From Ramlibacter sp. (GTDB taxonomy: Bacteria; Pseudomonadota; Gammaproteobacteria; Burkholderiales; Burkholderiaceae_C), in NCBI GenBank assembly GCA_028292185.1, contig JAQGMT010000099.1:1-6529 (forward strand): a DNA stretch of 6,529 bases. The letters run 5' to 3'. The notes below the pieces were generated by a model. That model did not search any database and was not told where the DNA came from. It was given only the letters and a program-made list of their open reading frames with translations. How positions within the stretch are numbered: the first letter of the stretch is position 1; each line of letters begins with the position of its first letter. Both the position numbers and the translations under genes were made by a program. Shown here piece after piece: positions 6,293-6,529 of the stretch.

Positions 6293-6367
6293 GCCCTTGT
6301 GGCTCAGTGGTAGAGCACCCCCTTGGTAAGGGGGAGGTCGCGGGTCCGATTCCCGCCAAGGGCACCA
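6293..6367 (+). tRNA. tRNA-Thr, anticodon GGT
   Basis: This is a 75-base tRNA with encoded CCA (6365-6367). The acceptor GCCCTTG (6293-6299) pairs with CAAGGGC (6357-6363); discriminator A at 6364. D arm GCTC-AGTGGTA-GAGC is regular. The anticodon stem CCCCC/GGGGG (6318-6322/6330-6334) encloses TTGGTAA with GGT at 6325-6327. The T stem GCGGG/CCCGC is perfect, but the T loop reads TCCGATT (6345-6351), so position 55 is C instead of the near-invariant T. It lies 47 bases after tRNA-Gly and 72 bases before tuf. Confidence 0.96.
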
Positions 6368-6439
6368 CGGACAGGGCGCGTGCTTGCAAGCCCATTGTTG
6401 TTGATAGTGATTGACTAGTTACCTTTTCGGAGTCGAAAA

Positions 6440-6529
6440 ATGGCAAAAGGAAAATTCGAGCGGACCAAGCCGCACGTCAACGTGGGCACGATCGGCCACG
6501 TGGACCATGGCAAGACCACCTTGACCGCG
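6440..6529 (+). CDS. tuf: Elongation factor Tu, N-terminal 30 residues (cut by the window end)
   Basis: EF-Tu carries aminoacyl-tRNA to the ribosome using GTP. Only the first 30 codons are present, but they are unmistakable: [20 protein letters not shown] followed by [10 protein letters not shown]. Residues 19-26 (GHVDHGKT) form the P-loop that binds the GTP phosphates, and His12-Val-Asn-Val-Gly-Thr-Ile begins the first beta strand. GGAG (6429-6432), 7 bases before the ATG, is a good ribosome binding site. It follows three tRNA genes in the same direction with no convincing promoter in the 72-base gap, so it is probably co-transcribed with them. Many proteobacteria carry two near-identical tuf copies; this context corresponds to the tRNA-linked copy (tufB type). 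Confidence 0.97.

Noticed and set aside
6382..6391. Ten-base palindrome GCTTGCAAGC between tRNA-Thr and tuf
   Set aside because: A single short palindrome with no partner site; likely chance or a minor RNA fold.
6396..6421. Separate tuf promoter in the tRNA-Thr/tuf gap
   Set aside because: TTGATA and TAGTTA-like hexamers occur in this AT-richer stretch, but not at matching spacing, so no convincing pair can be assigned.
6210..6446. Minus-strand open frame of 78 codons over tRNA-Thr
   Set aside because: It is the antisense of tRNA-Thr and the tuf leader (GIGPATSPLPRG-like string), not a gene.

Overview
This window reads as a chromosomal core region of a GC-rich betaproteobacterium, most likely order Burkholderiales and near the Alcaligenaceae (Bordetella/Achromobacter type). 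Three things point there: the trpE-G-D-C order followed directly by ung, a Bug-type (TctC) solute-binding protein, and a tRNA-Tyr/Gly/Thr cluster leading into tuf. The placement comes from protein and gene-order recognition, not from a database search.

Positions 1-4851 form one tightly packed + strand operon: the 3' part of trpE (cut by the window edge), a CxxCxxCC (YkgJ-family) cysteine-cluster protein, trpG, trpD, trpC and ung. TrpE and TrpG together make anthranilate from chorismate and glutamine. TrpD adds phosphoribosyl, and TrpC closes the ring to indole-3-glycerol phosphate. trpF, trpB and trpA are not here and are presumably elsewhere, since trpC is not fused to trpF. The two passengers are unrelated to tryptophan synthesis by sequence: the cysteine-cluster protein sits between the two anthranilate synthase subunit genes with 4-base overlaps on both sides, and uracil-DNA glycosylase closes the operon 14 bases after trpC.

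Positions 4861-5826 hold a minus-strand gene for a secreted Bug/TctC-family binding protein, convergent with ung and only 9 bases from it. No membrane partners (TctA/TctB) are next to it. The 161-base gap upstream of it (5827-5987) contains a compound GC-rich hairpin followed by a short T-run on the + strand and a candidate promoter for the tRNA cluster.

Positions 5988-6529 hold tRNA-Tyr(GTA), tRNA-Gly(TCC), tRNA-Thr(GGT), all with encoded CCA, and the first 30 codons of tuf (EF-Tu). This is a tRNA-tufB-type operon, probably transcribed from the promoter ahead of tRNA-Tyr.

I see no mobile element, CRISPR, phage or defence system, and no clearly new biological system. The points most worth a second look are the cysteine-cluster gene locked between trpE and trpG, a C where T (pseudouridine 55) is expected in the T-loop of tRNA-Thr, a C-A mismatch in the tRNA-Gly anticodon stem, and the hairpin between tctC and the tRNA operon.
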